A stretch of 64,000 nucleotides of DNA from Neocallimastix lanati (nom. inval.) (GCA_016946835.1 JACVTC010000055.1:252501-316500); one strand, 5' to 3'; shown: positions 24,201 to 34,541, counted from the first letter of the stretch. Numbers and translations are program-made. The notes: a model not told the origin generated them from the sequence alone.

Positions 24201-25529
24201 TATGACAATCTTATTTATATTCCTGAATGCCTTAGATTTAAAATTCTTTGTTCTTGTCATGATTCTCCTACTGCTGGCCACTTTGGCATAAATAAAACCT
24301 CTGACTTAGTTTCTAGAAATTATTGGTGGCCTGGTATGCATAAGGATATTAAAAAATATATTCGTACTTGTAATGTGTGCTGCGCTTCAAAAGCTCCTCG
24401 TCATAAACCTTACGGTTTACTTAAATCTTTACCCATTGGCAATAATCCTTGGGAATCAATTTCAATGGATTTTATAACAGATCTTCCCTCTTCCAATGGT
24501 ATGTCTTGTATTCTTGTCGTAGTTGATCGCTTTACGAAGATGGCTCATTTTGTTCCCTTTAAATCAGTTCCCTCTGCTGAGGATTGTGCTGAACAATTTC
24601 TTAATTCTATTTTCAAACTTCATGGTCTGCCAAAGGATATTGTGTCGGATAGAGGTACTCAGTTTACTTCTAAATTTTGGAATAGATTATTTAATTTACT
24701 TCATGTTGATCTTTGTTTATCATCTGCTCATCATCAGCAAACTAATGGTCAAACGGAGAGGGTAAACGCAATACTTGAACAATACTTAAGATGTTATGTT
24801 AATTATCAACAAAATAATTGGATGGAATATTTATCTCTTGCAGAATTTGCTTACAATAACACAATACAAGAATCTGCAAATGCTACTCCTTTCTTTCTTA
24901 ATTATGGGTTCAATCCTAAATTTGATCCTTCTACTCCAGATGTTTCTATTGTCCCTCGTGCTGAAATTATTGCTAAAGACCTAAAAGAATTAAGAAATGT
25001 ACTTAAAGAAAATCTTCAAAGTGCAGTTAATTTTCAAAAAAAATATTATGATGATAAACATATGTCTCCGCCTGAGTTTAAAGTTGGCTCAAAAGTTTGG
25101 CTGTTAAGGAATGATTTAATAAATAATAAAAAAGGTAAACTTGCTCCTAAGAAATCTGGTCCATTTACTATTTTAAAGAAAATTTCAGATGTAAGTTATA
25201 AATTAAAGTTACCAAACTCTTTTAGGGTCTTTCCAGTTTTCCACGTTTCACTTCTTGAGCCAGCCTATGAAAATGAATTTACAGAAAGAAATATCCCAAC
25301 TCCAAAACCTATTATACTTAATGGAGAAAAAGAATATGAGGTTGAATCTATTCTTGATTCAAAGAAATTTCATAACAAAATTAAATATTTAATTCATTGG
25401 AAAGGTTATGATGATTCTGAAAACTCATGGGAACCTTTTGAGAATCTTCATTGCAATAAACTTCTTGCCGAATTCCACAAGAAGTTTCCAAATAAACCAA
25501 AACCTAAGACGTCTGGAATCCGTCTCTAA
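21201..25529 (+). CDS. Gypsy gag-pol polyprotein with chromodomain
   Basis: 1442 residues in one frame. Gag fills about 1-230 and ends with a CCHC zinc knuckle (C236, C239, H244, C249). The aspartic protease has DSG at 294-296. Reverse transcriptase spans about 505-720 with YIDD at 656-659, followed by RNase H (catalytic Asp in ETDAS, D805). The integrase has an HHCC finger (H1020, H1027, C1057, C1060), a DDE core (D1090, D1150, E1186) and a GPF-containing C-terminal module near 1320. A chromodomain (about 1378-1425, EYEVESILDS..HWKGYDDSENSWEP) ends it; in this family it directs integration to modified chromatin. No stop, frameshift or missing catalytic residue is visible. Start chosen at the first ATG, which opens directly into gag. 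Confidence 0.97.
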   Translation: MSSSSNDFHFNGDSAKLKGFLAYVGLAIALRPEYFTNDPLKVAYTITLLRDEAMDWAADLMNENNPVLDDFNAFIELMKDRFSDVDAVFNCNQALMHIKQKAYGKVTDYNNEFRRLSEKTDWNEFALMDVYIEGLLPRLQERVISLFPPPAKLSELMRITNRIDHQMTRFATINNYNSRNNSNNNNNSRNNRKYYRFNSSNNRNANSNSFFKSNNDSNYSHLSPEERARRIKEGLCLYCGQSGHKLINCPKRAKKPGSSHMARSNSSKKFNKDCIIKCSFNYKNKWIKAKALIDSGSDLNLMDSNFAKINNFKLVHDNLEADNITGIGGGKDVVGKTIPILFKVSNLQVLTEFFVIDLNDKFECLIGSRFLKENKSSIDFNNNILSFCNSNNNASDSSFVESVPSTSVNSTSLSLTSNTSDSISSKPAYSSSCTPNNSLFDNSSISPSVLKNSIASSPNMDTPNKTLPAIYLEFSDVFSEEEAKILPPHSSFDCAIDLKPNTKLYYSAIYPLTIPEEIALEKIIKDYLKYGFIVRSKSEAGHPILFAPKDNGELRMCIDLRKLNEITIRDSYPMPLTTVIFNKAPGHKYYSKLDLKSAYFQIRIRPGDEYKTAFVCSLGHFEFRVMPFGFKNAPACFQRMIDTALSDYLGKFCYAYIDDIIIFSDDLSEHHLHVKKVLLQLRKFHLHVNLEKCEFDKFEVKFLGYYVSSDGLKMDIKKVSAILDWPAPTTVKEVQSFLGLANFYRRFIKNFAKIAYPLNKLTRKNVPFVWSKDANDSFELLKRSFTSAPILIPADPNSQFFVETDASNFALGCILSQVSSKDNKLHPIAFYSRAFTSAECNYPIYDKELLAIKTAFETWRYYLEGAKNTIKVLTDHRNLLYFKKPEQLSQRLIRWSMFFTRFDFQIEYRPGSRGGKPDALSRRPDYDNHEPAKPYQVLKPENFCFTSSISIESNLQDEIKKCYSKDPFFNNVKIYFEKPSTNEKPIASVDLLSFSNGILLYDNLIYIPECLRFKILCSCHDSPTAGHFGINKTSDLVSRNYWWPGMHKDIKKYIRTCNVCCASKAPRHKPYGLLKSLPIGNNPWESISMDFITDLPSSNGMSCILVVVDRFTKMAHFVPFKSVPSAEDCAEQFLNSIFKLHGLPKDIVSDRGTQFTSKFWNRLFNLLHVDLCLSSAHHQQTNGQTERVNAILEQYLRCYVNYQQNNWMEYLSLAEFAYNNTIQESANATPFFLNYGFNPKFDPSTPDVSIVPRAEIIAKDLKELRNVLKENLQSAVNFQKKYYDDKHMSPPEFKVGSKVWLLRNDLINNKKGKLAPKKSGPFTILKKISDVSYKLKLPNSFRVFPVFHVSLLEPAYENEFTERNIPTPKPIILNGEKEYEVESILDSKKFHNKIKYLIHWKGYDDSENSWEPFENLHCNKLLAEFHKKFPNKPKPKTSGIRL

Positions 25530-25539
25530 GGGAGAGAGT
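25528..25539 (+). promoter_or_regulatory. Polypurine tract of the gypsy element
   Basis: AAGGGAGAGAGT directly before the 3' LTR, expected to prime plus-strand synthesis. It overlaps the last two bases of the gag-pol stop codon. Confidence 0.85.
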
Positions 25540-26182
25540 TATAACAGAATTAATAATTACAATTATTTTATTATTTTAATATTTAGTATTATTTTTCAAT
25601 AAAGTTTTAAAACAAATAATTAAATTTAAAAAATATTATTTCTGGTATAGTTGTTAGTAACTAATACCATGAATCAAACTACTTAGGGTTCGATTCACAT
25701 TTATTATTATTTTATAGTTTTATTCTAAAAAATATCTAGAAGATTCTTTATAGTTCAAGAAATTACTAGAATTTCTTGATAATTCTTGTGTTTAATTAAT
25801 TAAAATTTATTCTATTAAATTCTTAATTCTATTGTTTTCTATTTTTTCTAAATTTTTCGATTTTTAAGAACTTTTTAGAAACTTTTATTTTTATTTTTTA
25901 ATAACTTTAACTTTTGAAAAAAAATATAAATATGAGTAAAATTCTTATTAACAAATATTCTTTCCTTTGTGTTTTTTATTTTAATTTTGTTTAGTTAATA
26001 AAACTTAATTTTTTAATAAAACTTTTTTAATATTAATACTATATCAACCCTTGCGGCTTATAGTATTATAATAAATATAATTAATAAAATAATTATAATA
26101 AAAGAAAAAAAAAAATAAATAAAAAATAAAATAATTTTTGTTTTTTTGAGTGTTATTATATTTATTATAATATTTTGTTATA
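25540..26182 (+). repeat. 3' LTR of the gypsy element
   Basis: 643 bp, starting TATAACAG and ending TGTTATA, apparently identical to the 5' LTR. Confidence 0.95.
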
Positions 26183-26187
26183 TTATG
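26183..26187. repeat. Target-site duplication of the gypsy element (right)
   Basis: TTATG, matching 19264-19268. Confidence 0.95.
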
Positions 26188-27789
26188 GTTTGAAGTATGC
26201 TCTAAAACGAACAATTTGATATCTTTGTTATTGTTGAAATGCCCAAGTCTGGCATGCCATAAATCGTAATTGATGTTATGAATATGATTATTGTTTTTGG
26301 ATGTAATTTTGCATGGGAATGTTTTAAATGTAAATAAATGTTCGTCATTTTCAAAGATATTAGCTATTAATTTATTGTTTTTATAGATTTGTAATCTGTC
26401 AGTACCATCAATTTGTTCCATAATTATTTTACATCCATTATCTAAAATTGAATGTATAGAGATTAAATTGTTTTGTATATTAGATGTATAATATACATTT
26501 GATAATGTAAAATCATTGTTATTGAATTTTCCTATGTAATTTCCAATTTGTTTAATTTCATCAATTTTGCCATTTGGATAAATAATATTTTTATTATTGA
26601 CTCTGGATGTATAATGTAGATTTTTAATGTCATTCGTTAAACTGATTCCAGTTCCGCTATCTATAATCCAGTGTGTCATTTTATTTGAGTTATTATTATT
26701 GGATTTTGAAACAGTAACACTTCCGGTGAAATAAATATGTGATTCATCTTCATTTTCTGAATCACTTGTTGAGTATGAATTATTTTCTTCTTCATTGATA
26801 TTTCCTGTATGATAGTTATTCTTATTGTAATTACGGAAAATTTTCCTTTTATTTTGAACTTTATTATTATTGCTGTTTTGATTTTTATTTTTATCTTTGT
26901 TGAGATTATTATATTTGCAATAATCTGTTGAATGTCCATTTAATTTGCATATATCACAATAGTAATTTTTATTTCTATTATTTTTATTAATTTTATTATT
27001 ATTTCTTTTAATGTTACTGTTTACATTATTAATATTTATGTCTTTTAAATTTTTACTGGTTGATTTTAATATTTCAACCTTTTCATCAAAATCATGAATT
27101 TTTATTAATTCGGATAATAATTCTTTAAATGTCGTAAATTTATAAATAATTGAAGTTGTAATTCCAACCTTTTTTAATTCTGTTGCTGAGTATAAAATTT
27201 TGGTCTCTTCGTCTAGTGGATTTTTATTAATTTTTTCACTTTCACTTTGGTGTTGTTCGAAGAGATTATTTAATTCATTTAAATATAAAATGTAATCATT
27301 ATTAATTATTTCTAAATTATTAATTTTGTACTCCAAAATATTTAACAAAGCTTGTCCAGATTGATAAAAGCGACTTTTCAGTCTATCAATCATTTGGAAA
27401 GCAGTTTTGCATCCTTTTAAATAATTTTGGGAGGATTCATCAAGACTATTAATAATAATAGATTGAACAGCATTATCAGATTTAATTTGATTTCTGTTCA
27501 TGTCCTTTAAATCTATATTCTTATCAATATAATCTTCATAATCCTGTGCTATAAGATGGCGCCTTAATGCATCATACCATCCTTCAAAATTGTTTTTATC
27601 TATTTTAAAATCCTTATAATTGAAAACGGATTTGGTTGAGGTTTCTATGTATTTTACTTGTTGAATGATGATTTTATCTGATTTAATTTCATTATCAGAT
27701 TGTTCATCTTCAACATCTCTTGTTTCTGTGTGTGTAGAAGAAGCCGAGCTATCTTCTAAAGAAGGTTTTTGTTTCTTCTTTAATGTCAT
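26188..27789 (-). pseudogene. Copia element 1 gag, protease and integrase start
   Basis: From the ATG at 27789 about 535 copia codons run before the frame enters the gypsy LTR and ends in foreign sequence near 26044. Gag (about 55-240) is followed by a CCHC knuckle (C278, C281, H286, C291), a protease with DSG at 377-379, and the GAG-pre-integrase motif with LWHARLGH at 510-517, the histidine half of the integrase zinc finger. The gypsy insertion separates this half from the CxxC half at 19240. Frame is preserved across the duplicated TTATG, so the copia gene was open before the insertion. Confidence 0.93.
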
Positions 27790-27917
27790 TTTAATAATTT
27801 ATTTATAAAATCAAAAATAACGGAAATTTATCTCAATGATAAATGTATAATTAAAATATTTGTAAAATTTAAAATATTTGTAAGATTATAAACATTACTA
27901 TGCTAGTCTCAATTCAA

Positions 27918-27931
27918 TGAGACTCTTAATC
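27918..27931 (-). promoter_or_regulatory. Primer binding site of copia element 1 (tRNA-Lys anticodon arm)
   Basis: Directly inside the 5' LTR the element strand reads GATTAAGAGTCTCA. Its complement TGAGACTCTTAATC matches the anticodon arm of tRNA-Lys(CUU), not a tRNA 3' end. The same 14 nt follow the 5' LTRs of elements 2 and 3. Confidence 0.8.
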
Positions 27932-28127
27932 TGTTAAGAAATTAGAGCACACTTAATGATAAATATATAATATTATTAGTCAATTAACTATTATTTTATA
28001 TTATATTTTATTAAAATAAAAGACCTCAATTTCAAATATAAAATTACATTATTTCTTTTATATAATTATAAGTATGTATACACTATGTAATGTCATAATG
28101 TACATAAAATAAGTGTGAACCTTAACA
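27932..28127 (-). repeat. 5' LTR of copia element 1
   Basis: 196 bp, TGTTAAG..CTTAACA on the plus strand, with one base different from the 3' LTR. Confidence 0.95.
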
Positions 28128-28132
28128 TTATT
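28128..28132. repeat. Target-site duplication of copia element 1 (right)
   Basis: TTATT, matching 15966-15970. Confidence 0.85.
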
Positions 28133-28439
28133 AAAATTAAAATTAAAAACTATAATTCAGAAAATGAATCTGATGACAGTTTTAGTGATCTGGAAACTTT
28201 AGATAAAAAGAAAATTAAGAATAATCAAATAAAAGGATATATATAATTTAATAATAAAAAGGAATAATAAAACTATCGATAAACAAGTCAACAAAAATGA
28301 AAAAAAAATTGATAAAAAAAAAAAAAAAAAAAAAAAAAACTATTGAAAAAAAAAAGGAAAAGAAAAAGTTATCAATCGAATGAAGAAAGAAAAAAAAAAT
28401 GAAGAATAGAACATCTTCATTAAATAAATACACATAGAA

Positions 28440-28660
28440 ACAGAATATTCAACCTTAATAGAATGTACAAAACAAGCTATATGAATAAAAAAAAAAGATT
28501 ATAAAAAAAAAGGAATTATTCAACAAAAAACATTAGAATGGATATTAGAATAGATAATAAAACCATGTTAAGGATTATAACTGAAAATGAAATAAATAAA
28601 AAGGATGATGCCATTATATGAACATAAAATATAAAAAATAGGTTCAAGATGAAATTACAA
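28440..28660 (+). pseudogene. Decayed copia RNase H remnant
   Basis: Plus-strand frames read TEYSTLIECTKQAI (compare AEFVSLTECAKQGLW in element 1) and, about 110 bp on, IDNKTMLRIITENEINKKD (compare VDNKACIAIAQDTNSKGRC). The order and spacing fit the end of a copia RNase H with stops and insertions. A coding-like stretch at 28145-28246 just upstream may belong to the same old element. Copia element 1 inserted beside it in the opposite orientation. Confidence 0.6.
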
Positions 28661-29252
28661 AAAAAATAAAAAAAAAAAAAAAATAGAATAATAGAAAATT
28701 GAATAAAACGAAATAAAATATAGTAATAAAAAAAAATATAATAATAGAAAACTGAATGAAATAAAGTAAAATGAAATATATATATATATATAAACATATT
28801 TATTTTCATTATTTTCATTATTTTTTTATTATTATTAGATATTAATTATATAAAAAGTACTATTTTTTTTTATTTTTTTATTTATTCTATTCTTTTGCTT
28901 TTATATATATATATATTTTTATCATTATTTTTATTTTTATACTTTATTGTTACTTTTACTAAAATTCATTAAATTTTTATTATTATTTTTTTTTATACAA
29001 TTATAAATATTAATTTTTTTTATTCCATTCTTTATTTATTTTTATTTTTATTTATTTATTTATTATTTATTTAGCTTATTATCTCTTCATAATACACTTC
29101 CCTTTTTTTTTCTTCATTCTCTTTTCTCTTTCTTGGTAATTTTTTTTTCTTTTTTGTTTCAATTTTTTTTTAAATATTAATAATAAAAAATTATCATACT
29201 TTATTTTTTCTTTTTCTTTTATGTTATCTAATTTTATTTTGTCTAATTATTC

Positions 29253-29291
<39 letters not shown>

Positions 29292-29489
29292 TTTATTCAT
29301 TATGGTTTATTATATTTTATTATTATTATTATTTTTTTATGATGGTTGGAAGATAAGATGATAGAAATATCTATTATTCTTAACTTTCATATTTTTATTT
29401 AAATATAATTTTATTTTTTTATTATAATTTTAATTTTTTCAGTTATTTATTCAATATTATTGTTGTTTTTGTTTCAGTTTTCTATTTCT

Positions 29490-29545
<56 letters not shown>

Positions 29546-29901
29546 TAGTATATATATATATAATTATTATTATTATTAATTATTGAAATTATTATAATAT
29601 ATATATATATAAAACAAGATAAAATAAAAAAGAAAAAAGTTGTTAATAATTTATTGAATTAGTAGTTATTATTATTATTATTAGCATTTTTCTTTTTTTT
29701 ATCTTTTTTTTCATAAATATTAATTATTTCATTATTTCATTATATATTTTATATTTATATTTTTATTTTATTTTATCTCATTTTATTTTACCTCATTTTA
29801 TTTTATCTAAATTTATTAATTTTTTTTATTTTTATTTTTATTTTTATTTTTTTTAAATTCTTTTTATTTAATTTATTTATTCTTAATTTTTTTTTCTTTT
29901 T
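28661..29901. other. AT-rich intergenic DNA
   Basis: T-rich homopolymers, including a tract of about 50 T near 29490-29540, TTA arrays and AT dinucleotides. No gene seen. Confidence 0.5.
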
Positions 29902-30513
29902 TTAATTACCAGAGATGACGGTATATCCTTCAGATTCTGTCTTCACTAAATGTGCAAAGTCAGAGAAAACTTTTTGAACAATGCTTTCTTCGGAGGGAAC
30001 GGCCCCGTTATGTGGATTCTTCATGTCATCCCCTTCATCCCCTGGGGAACGACGTTGACGGGTCCAGGCAGCTCCGGATTGTCCGTTCGAGTATCCTGTG
30101 GTTAAATATTTATTCGTAATGTCATTGATGTAGTCGGATACGGAACGTCTTTGACGATAGACTGCAGCAGGTTGTGGTTCCTCATCAATAATGTAGGCCC
30201 ATAAACAAATTAAGACAAGAGTGAGTAAGACATTCATTTTAATAAAGGTACCCAGGGTAATACGATTACGATTAATATTTTCTCTTATGAGGGCTCTGTG
30301 TCTACTCTTACTACCGGTACTATTGGTAAAATCTATTTCCTTTTTTCCCAATTTTTTTTTACCCCCAAAACTTTGATTTTTAAAGAGGGAAGGAGTTTTA
30401 CGATTGACATTGGAACGTTTATCCTTTCCATACCTGACAGTGATGTCTCCACATCTTGCCTGTTGAATTCTTTGATTTCTAGCATTACCCATAGAAGATC
30501 CAATTCTTGCCAT
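29902..30513 (-). CDS. Small basic type II membrane protein with two RQRR sites, unknown function
   Basis: 203 residues, clearly less AT-rich than the flanks, so a real gene is likely. Residues 1-90 are strongly basic (many Arg and Lys) and without domains. One hydrophobic segment (about 93-109, NVLLTLVLICLWAYII) is followed by an acidic, soluble tail. By the positive-inside rule the N-terminus faces the cytosol and the tail the lumen or outside. The tail carries RQRRS twice (RQRR at 120-123 and 152-155), which fits furin or Kex2 cleavage after RR. Cleavage at both would free a 32-residue and a 48-residue piece, each starting with Ser. An alternative start at Met93 would turn the helix into a signal peptide. 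I do not recognise the family. Confidence 0.7.
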   Translation of the reverse strand: MARIGSSMGNARNQRIQQARCGDITVRYGKDKRSNVNRKTPSLFKNQSFGGKKKLGKKEIDFTNSTGSKSRHRALIRENINRNRITLGTFIKMNVLLTLVLICLWAYIIDEEPQPAAVYRQRRSVSDYINDITNKYLTTGYSNGQSGAAWTRQRRSPGDEGDDMKNPHNGAVPSEESIVQKVFSDFAHLVKTESEGYTVISGN

Positions 30514-31454
30514 TTTTTTTTTTTTTTTTTTTTTGATGGATTGATCGATTTTATTGATTAATTATATTTATTATTATTTTATTATTATTATTATAATATT
30601 TTTTTTGTTTGTTTGTTTTGTTTGTTTTCGTTCTTTTTTTTTTTTTTTTTTTTTTTATTTTTTTATTTTTTATTTTTATTTTTTATCAATTTACTTTTAA
30701 TTAATTAATTATGATCTTTATATCTACTTTTTATTATTGTCGTTATTATTATTAACTACTATTATTATTAGTATTTTTTTTTTTTAATAAAACATTATTA
30801 TTAAAATATGAATATTATCAAGAAAAAAAATATCTTTTTTCTTTTATATTTATTTATTTATTTATTTATTTGTTAAAGTATTTTCGTTTCCTTAATTTTT
30901 TTTTTTTTATTAAAATAGTCCATAATTATCATAATTTTAAAAGTTATTATTAAATATATATATATATATATATATATTTATACAAAAAATAAATAATAAA
31001 TTTAAAAAAAAAGAGTTAATATTAATATTTTAATTCAAGTATCATATTATATACATTTTTTTTTTATTTTTATATTATAATTAATTAATTTATTCTTTCA
31101 TATTATAAAAATAATAATAATAATAATTCATACTTATTAATTATAAAATATAGAACTTTTATTTAGTTTTATCTTTAAACAATATTAGATAATATTATTT
31201 TACATTTTTTTTAAAAAAAAAAAAAAAGAAAAAGAAAAAGAATTACAATTAAAAAAAATGAATAAATATTATATAGGTACTATCTTAAAATTTTTACTTT
31301 AAATTATTACTATTTTTTTTTTCTTTTAATCTTAATTTATTATTTTATTTAATAATTTTGATTTTTAATTAGTTATAATTATGATATTATTAATAATAAA
31401 AAAGAATAAAAAAAAAGTTTAATAATTAAAATAATGAAAAAACTTAATTTTTGT

Positions 31455-31557
31455 TAATGTCTTTAAATGCCATCTTATATAGTCTTATATTGATACCCAA
31501 AGAATTAAAAAAAGTTCTTTTAATGTCTTTAAATGCCATCTTATATAGTCTTATATT
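31455..31557. repeat. 37-bp direct repeat
   Basis: A 37-bp sequence starting TAATGTCTTTAAATGCCATC occurs at 31455-31491 and 31521-31557, a period of 66 bp. Confidence 0.9.
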
Positions 31558-31833
31558 AGATACACTTAAAAATTAAAGAAGTTTAAGATATATATATAAA
31601 TCTAAATATATATAAAATAGATGTATAAATTATATATTTCTATTTCTATTTTATATTTTATCTTAAATTATAATTATAATATATTATTTAATTTTATTTT
31701 TTTTATTTAATTTTAATTTCTATTTTCTATTATCTAATCTTTTTTTGTTTTATTTTAATATAGATAAATTTTAAATATTTTAATTCTATTTATAAAAAAA
31801 ATATATATTTCATTTAAGTTATTTTTTTTTTTT

Positions 31834-31912
31834 AACCAAAATCCAAAATTTGAAATCCTAAACTTCATTTTTTTTTTTAACCAAAATCCAAAATTTGAAA
31901 TCCTAAACTTCA
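31834..31912. repeat. 34-bp direct repeat
   Basis: A 34-bp sequence starting AACCAAAATCCAAAATTTG occurs at 31834-31867 and 31879-31912, separated by a T run. Confidence 0.9.
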
Positions 31913-32670
31913 TTTTTTTTCAATTTAATAAAAATATGTAAAATAAAAATTATTAAAAATTTTTTATTTAATGTATATATATATCTATTTATCTATCTAT
32001 CTATTTATTTATTTATAATTATTATTATTTATTATGAAAATATTATTATTTTATTTATTTGAATCTTTCTTATTAACATTTTTTTTTTTTATTTTATTTT
32101 ATATTTCGTTTCTTATTTTTTTATAATTCTTTTTTTTTTTTTTTTTTTTTTTAATTTAATCTATAATAAAATTTCAAAAAAAAATTTTTTAAAAATTTTT
32201 TTAAATTTTAATATATTTTTTAAATTTTAATATATTTTTTTTAATATATTTTTAAATTCTTTAATTTTTAAAATTCTTTAATTTTTATATATATATTTTT
32301 TTTAATTATTATAAATCATGGATTAATGAAATCTTTGAACATTAATAATGATAATAATAAAATAAAAAAAAAATGTTATCATCTATAATAATAATTATAT
32401 CTATTATAATTATTATATGAAGTAAATTTATTATATATAAAAAAGTTTAAAAAAAATAGAAAAATAAACTTTTAAAAATGCAATATAAAAAAAAAATTAT
32501 TATATTTAAGATTTATTTTTGTATTGGGTCTTAATATATTTTTTACAATTTTTTTTTACCAGTACTTATAATATAAATTCAAAATAAACTCTTTACTTTA
32601 ATAATAATATGATAGTAATCGTTGACAATAACAGTAAAATATATTTATTTTATAATTATATATTATTATA

Positions 32671-32764
32671 ATTAAAGTTTAATAAATTATAAAAAGATAT
32701 CGAAATAAAAAAAAAATTAAAGTTTAATAAATTATAAAAAGATATCGAAATAAAAAAAAAATTA
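32671..32764. repeat. Tandem duplication of about 46 bp
   Basis: The unit ATTAAAGTTTAATAAATTAT..GATATCGAAATA plus an A run occurs twice head to tail. Confidence 0.85.
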
Positions 32765-32990
32765 AAGTATTTACTCTATTATGAACAAAAAAAAAAATAA
32801 TATAAAAGTATCTATTATAAATATATAAAGATATATATATAAGAAAAAAAAAAAGTCAAAAGTTATTAATTCTAAATGAATAATAATAAATAATAATAAT
32901 AATAATAATAAATGTCATTAAGATTTTAGAAATGCATTTTAGTATCCCATTCACTACTTTTTTTTTTATATCTAATTTTTATTTTATTTA

Positions 32991-33032
<42 letters not shown>

Positions 33033-33085
33033 GTATTGTACTTTTTTCTATAAATATTCTATTCATATAATTTAATTAATTATTA

Positions 33086-33171
33086 ATAATAATGAATATT
33101 AATGCTTTTAAATAATTAATAATTAATAATTAATAATAATGAATATTAATGCTTTTAAATAATTAATAATT

Positions 33172-33185
<14 letters not shown>
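33086..33185. repeat. Tandem duplication of about 48 bp
   Basis: TAATAATGAATATTAATGC.. followed by AATTAATAATTAAT occurs twice, then runs into an AAT array. Confidence 0.8.
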
Positions 33186-33231
<46 letters not shown>

Positions 33232-34246
33232 GTGAGAAATTATAAACATTACAAAACATAATACAAAAAAAAGATTATACTTAAAATATATATATATAAT
33301 TCTCAAAATTAAAATTTAAGAATATGATAATGATAATGTAATTATTGAATAAAATTTATATAAAAAAAAAGTATTTATATATATATACATACATATACAA
33401 ATTCATTTAATTTTTATTATTATTTAGAATACTTTAATCTTTGTCTTTTTTAATTAATAGTCAAGGTTTTTTATTACAAAAATAAAAAAAATATATTTAA
33501 TATTATAACCATGTTATCATTATGAATCTTCAAAACTAAATATTAATTTAATAATAGCGATAATACTAAAAAAGCTAATATATATATATATATACATATA
33601 ATTTTTTTTTTTTTTTTTTTTTAAAAAACCTACAATTAAACTTTCAATATATTTAAAGTTAAATTTTATAATGAATATTTGTAATAATTATTTTTTAAAG
33701 CTTTTTTTTTTTATTTTTTTTATTTTTTCTTTCTATATAGGAATAATCATATTTATAAAAATAAAAATAAAAATAAAAATAAAAATTAATAAATAAATAA
33801 ATAAATAAATAAATAGATGTATATATCAACTAAATAAATTATAATATTAAATAAATAAATAATAAATAATAAAATAATGGGTAACAAATGCATATACTGC
33901 TTTTACTATTCAAAAACTAATAAATAATAATGAAAATAATATTTGATAATAAATAAATTAATGCATACATAAATAAATACATAAAAAAATAAATAAATAC
34001 ATAAATAAATAAATAAATATATAAATAAATACATAAATATATAAATAAATAAATATATTGCTAATTTTTGAGTATAAAGTTAAATCTATGCATTAGTAAT
34101 TATATTTTATCATTAATTTATAAGAAGTATTTTCACATGATATTAATTAATATTTATATGAACTACATAGATTTATATAAATAGAACATATTTTTACATT
34201 TATTTTCTTTGTATCCCTTTTATTAATTAATAAATAATAAACTTAA

Positions 34247-34251
34247 TCTAT
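34247..34251. repeat. Target-site duplication of copia element 2 (left)
   Basis: TCTAT, repeated at 40516-40520. Confidence 0.9.
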
Positions 34252-34503
34252 TGTTATTATATAAATGAATTAAATAAATATATTATAACTATATGTAATT
34301 AATTATTATAAATTAATGTAGACTACATAAATATATGTAATGTAATTCTATTGTGTAACAAATGAATAATCACATGATTGAGTATATAAAATGTACTAAC
34401 CATTTATGAATTAGAAAATAATGGTCTTTAAAATAAATAAATAAAGTAAACAAATAAATAAATAAAACTATATTTTTAAATAAAAACTAAAGTGTAATTA
34501 ACA
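34252..34503 (+). repeat. 5' LTR of copia element 2
   Basis: 252 bp, TGTTATTATATAAATG to GTAATTAACA. It matches the two halves of the interrupted 3' LTR apart from a 4-bp GTAA difference near the start. Confidence 0.93.
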
Positions 34504-34517
34504 GATTAAGAGTCTCA
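34504..34517 (+). promoter_or_regulatory. Primer binding site of copia element 2
   Basis: GATTAAGAGTCTCA directly after the 5' LTR, the same as in elements 1 and 3 and complementary to the tRNA-Lys(CUU) anticodon arm. Confidence 0.8.
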
Positions 34518-34541
34518 GTGGCTCACAACATATATATAAAA

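Larger units (their letters stand above)
19269..26182 (+). mobile_element. Ty3/gypsy chromodomain retrotransposon, intact
   Basis: 6914 bp with two 643-bp LTRs that read as identical by eye, termini TATAACA/TGTTATA, a single uninterrupted gag-pol frame, a polypurine tract abutting the 3' LTR, and target duplications TTATG. LTR identity and an undamaged reading frame point to a recent insertion of a possibly active element. The one-frame polyprotein and C-terminal chromodomain place it among chromoviruses, near the Tf1/sushi type. Confidence 0.97.
30514..34251. other. AT-rich intergenic DNA with small duplications
   Basis: No gene is visible in 3.7 kb. Besides homopolymers it contains several local direct duplications (annotated separately at 31455, 31834, 32671 and 33086), an (AAT)n tract at about 33180-33230, and AAAT/ATAA tracts at 33785-33815 and 33960-34055. 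Confidence 0.5.

Noticed and set aside
26044-26187. C-terminal 45 residues of the copia element 1 gag-protease ORF
   Set aside because: They are encoded by the gypsy LTR and target duplication, so are not part of the native protein.
34518-34541. Start of the element 2 polyprotein at 34518
   Set aside because: The codon there is GTG at the edge of the primer site; the first ATG in frame is at 34542.
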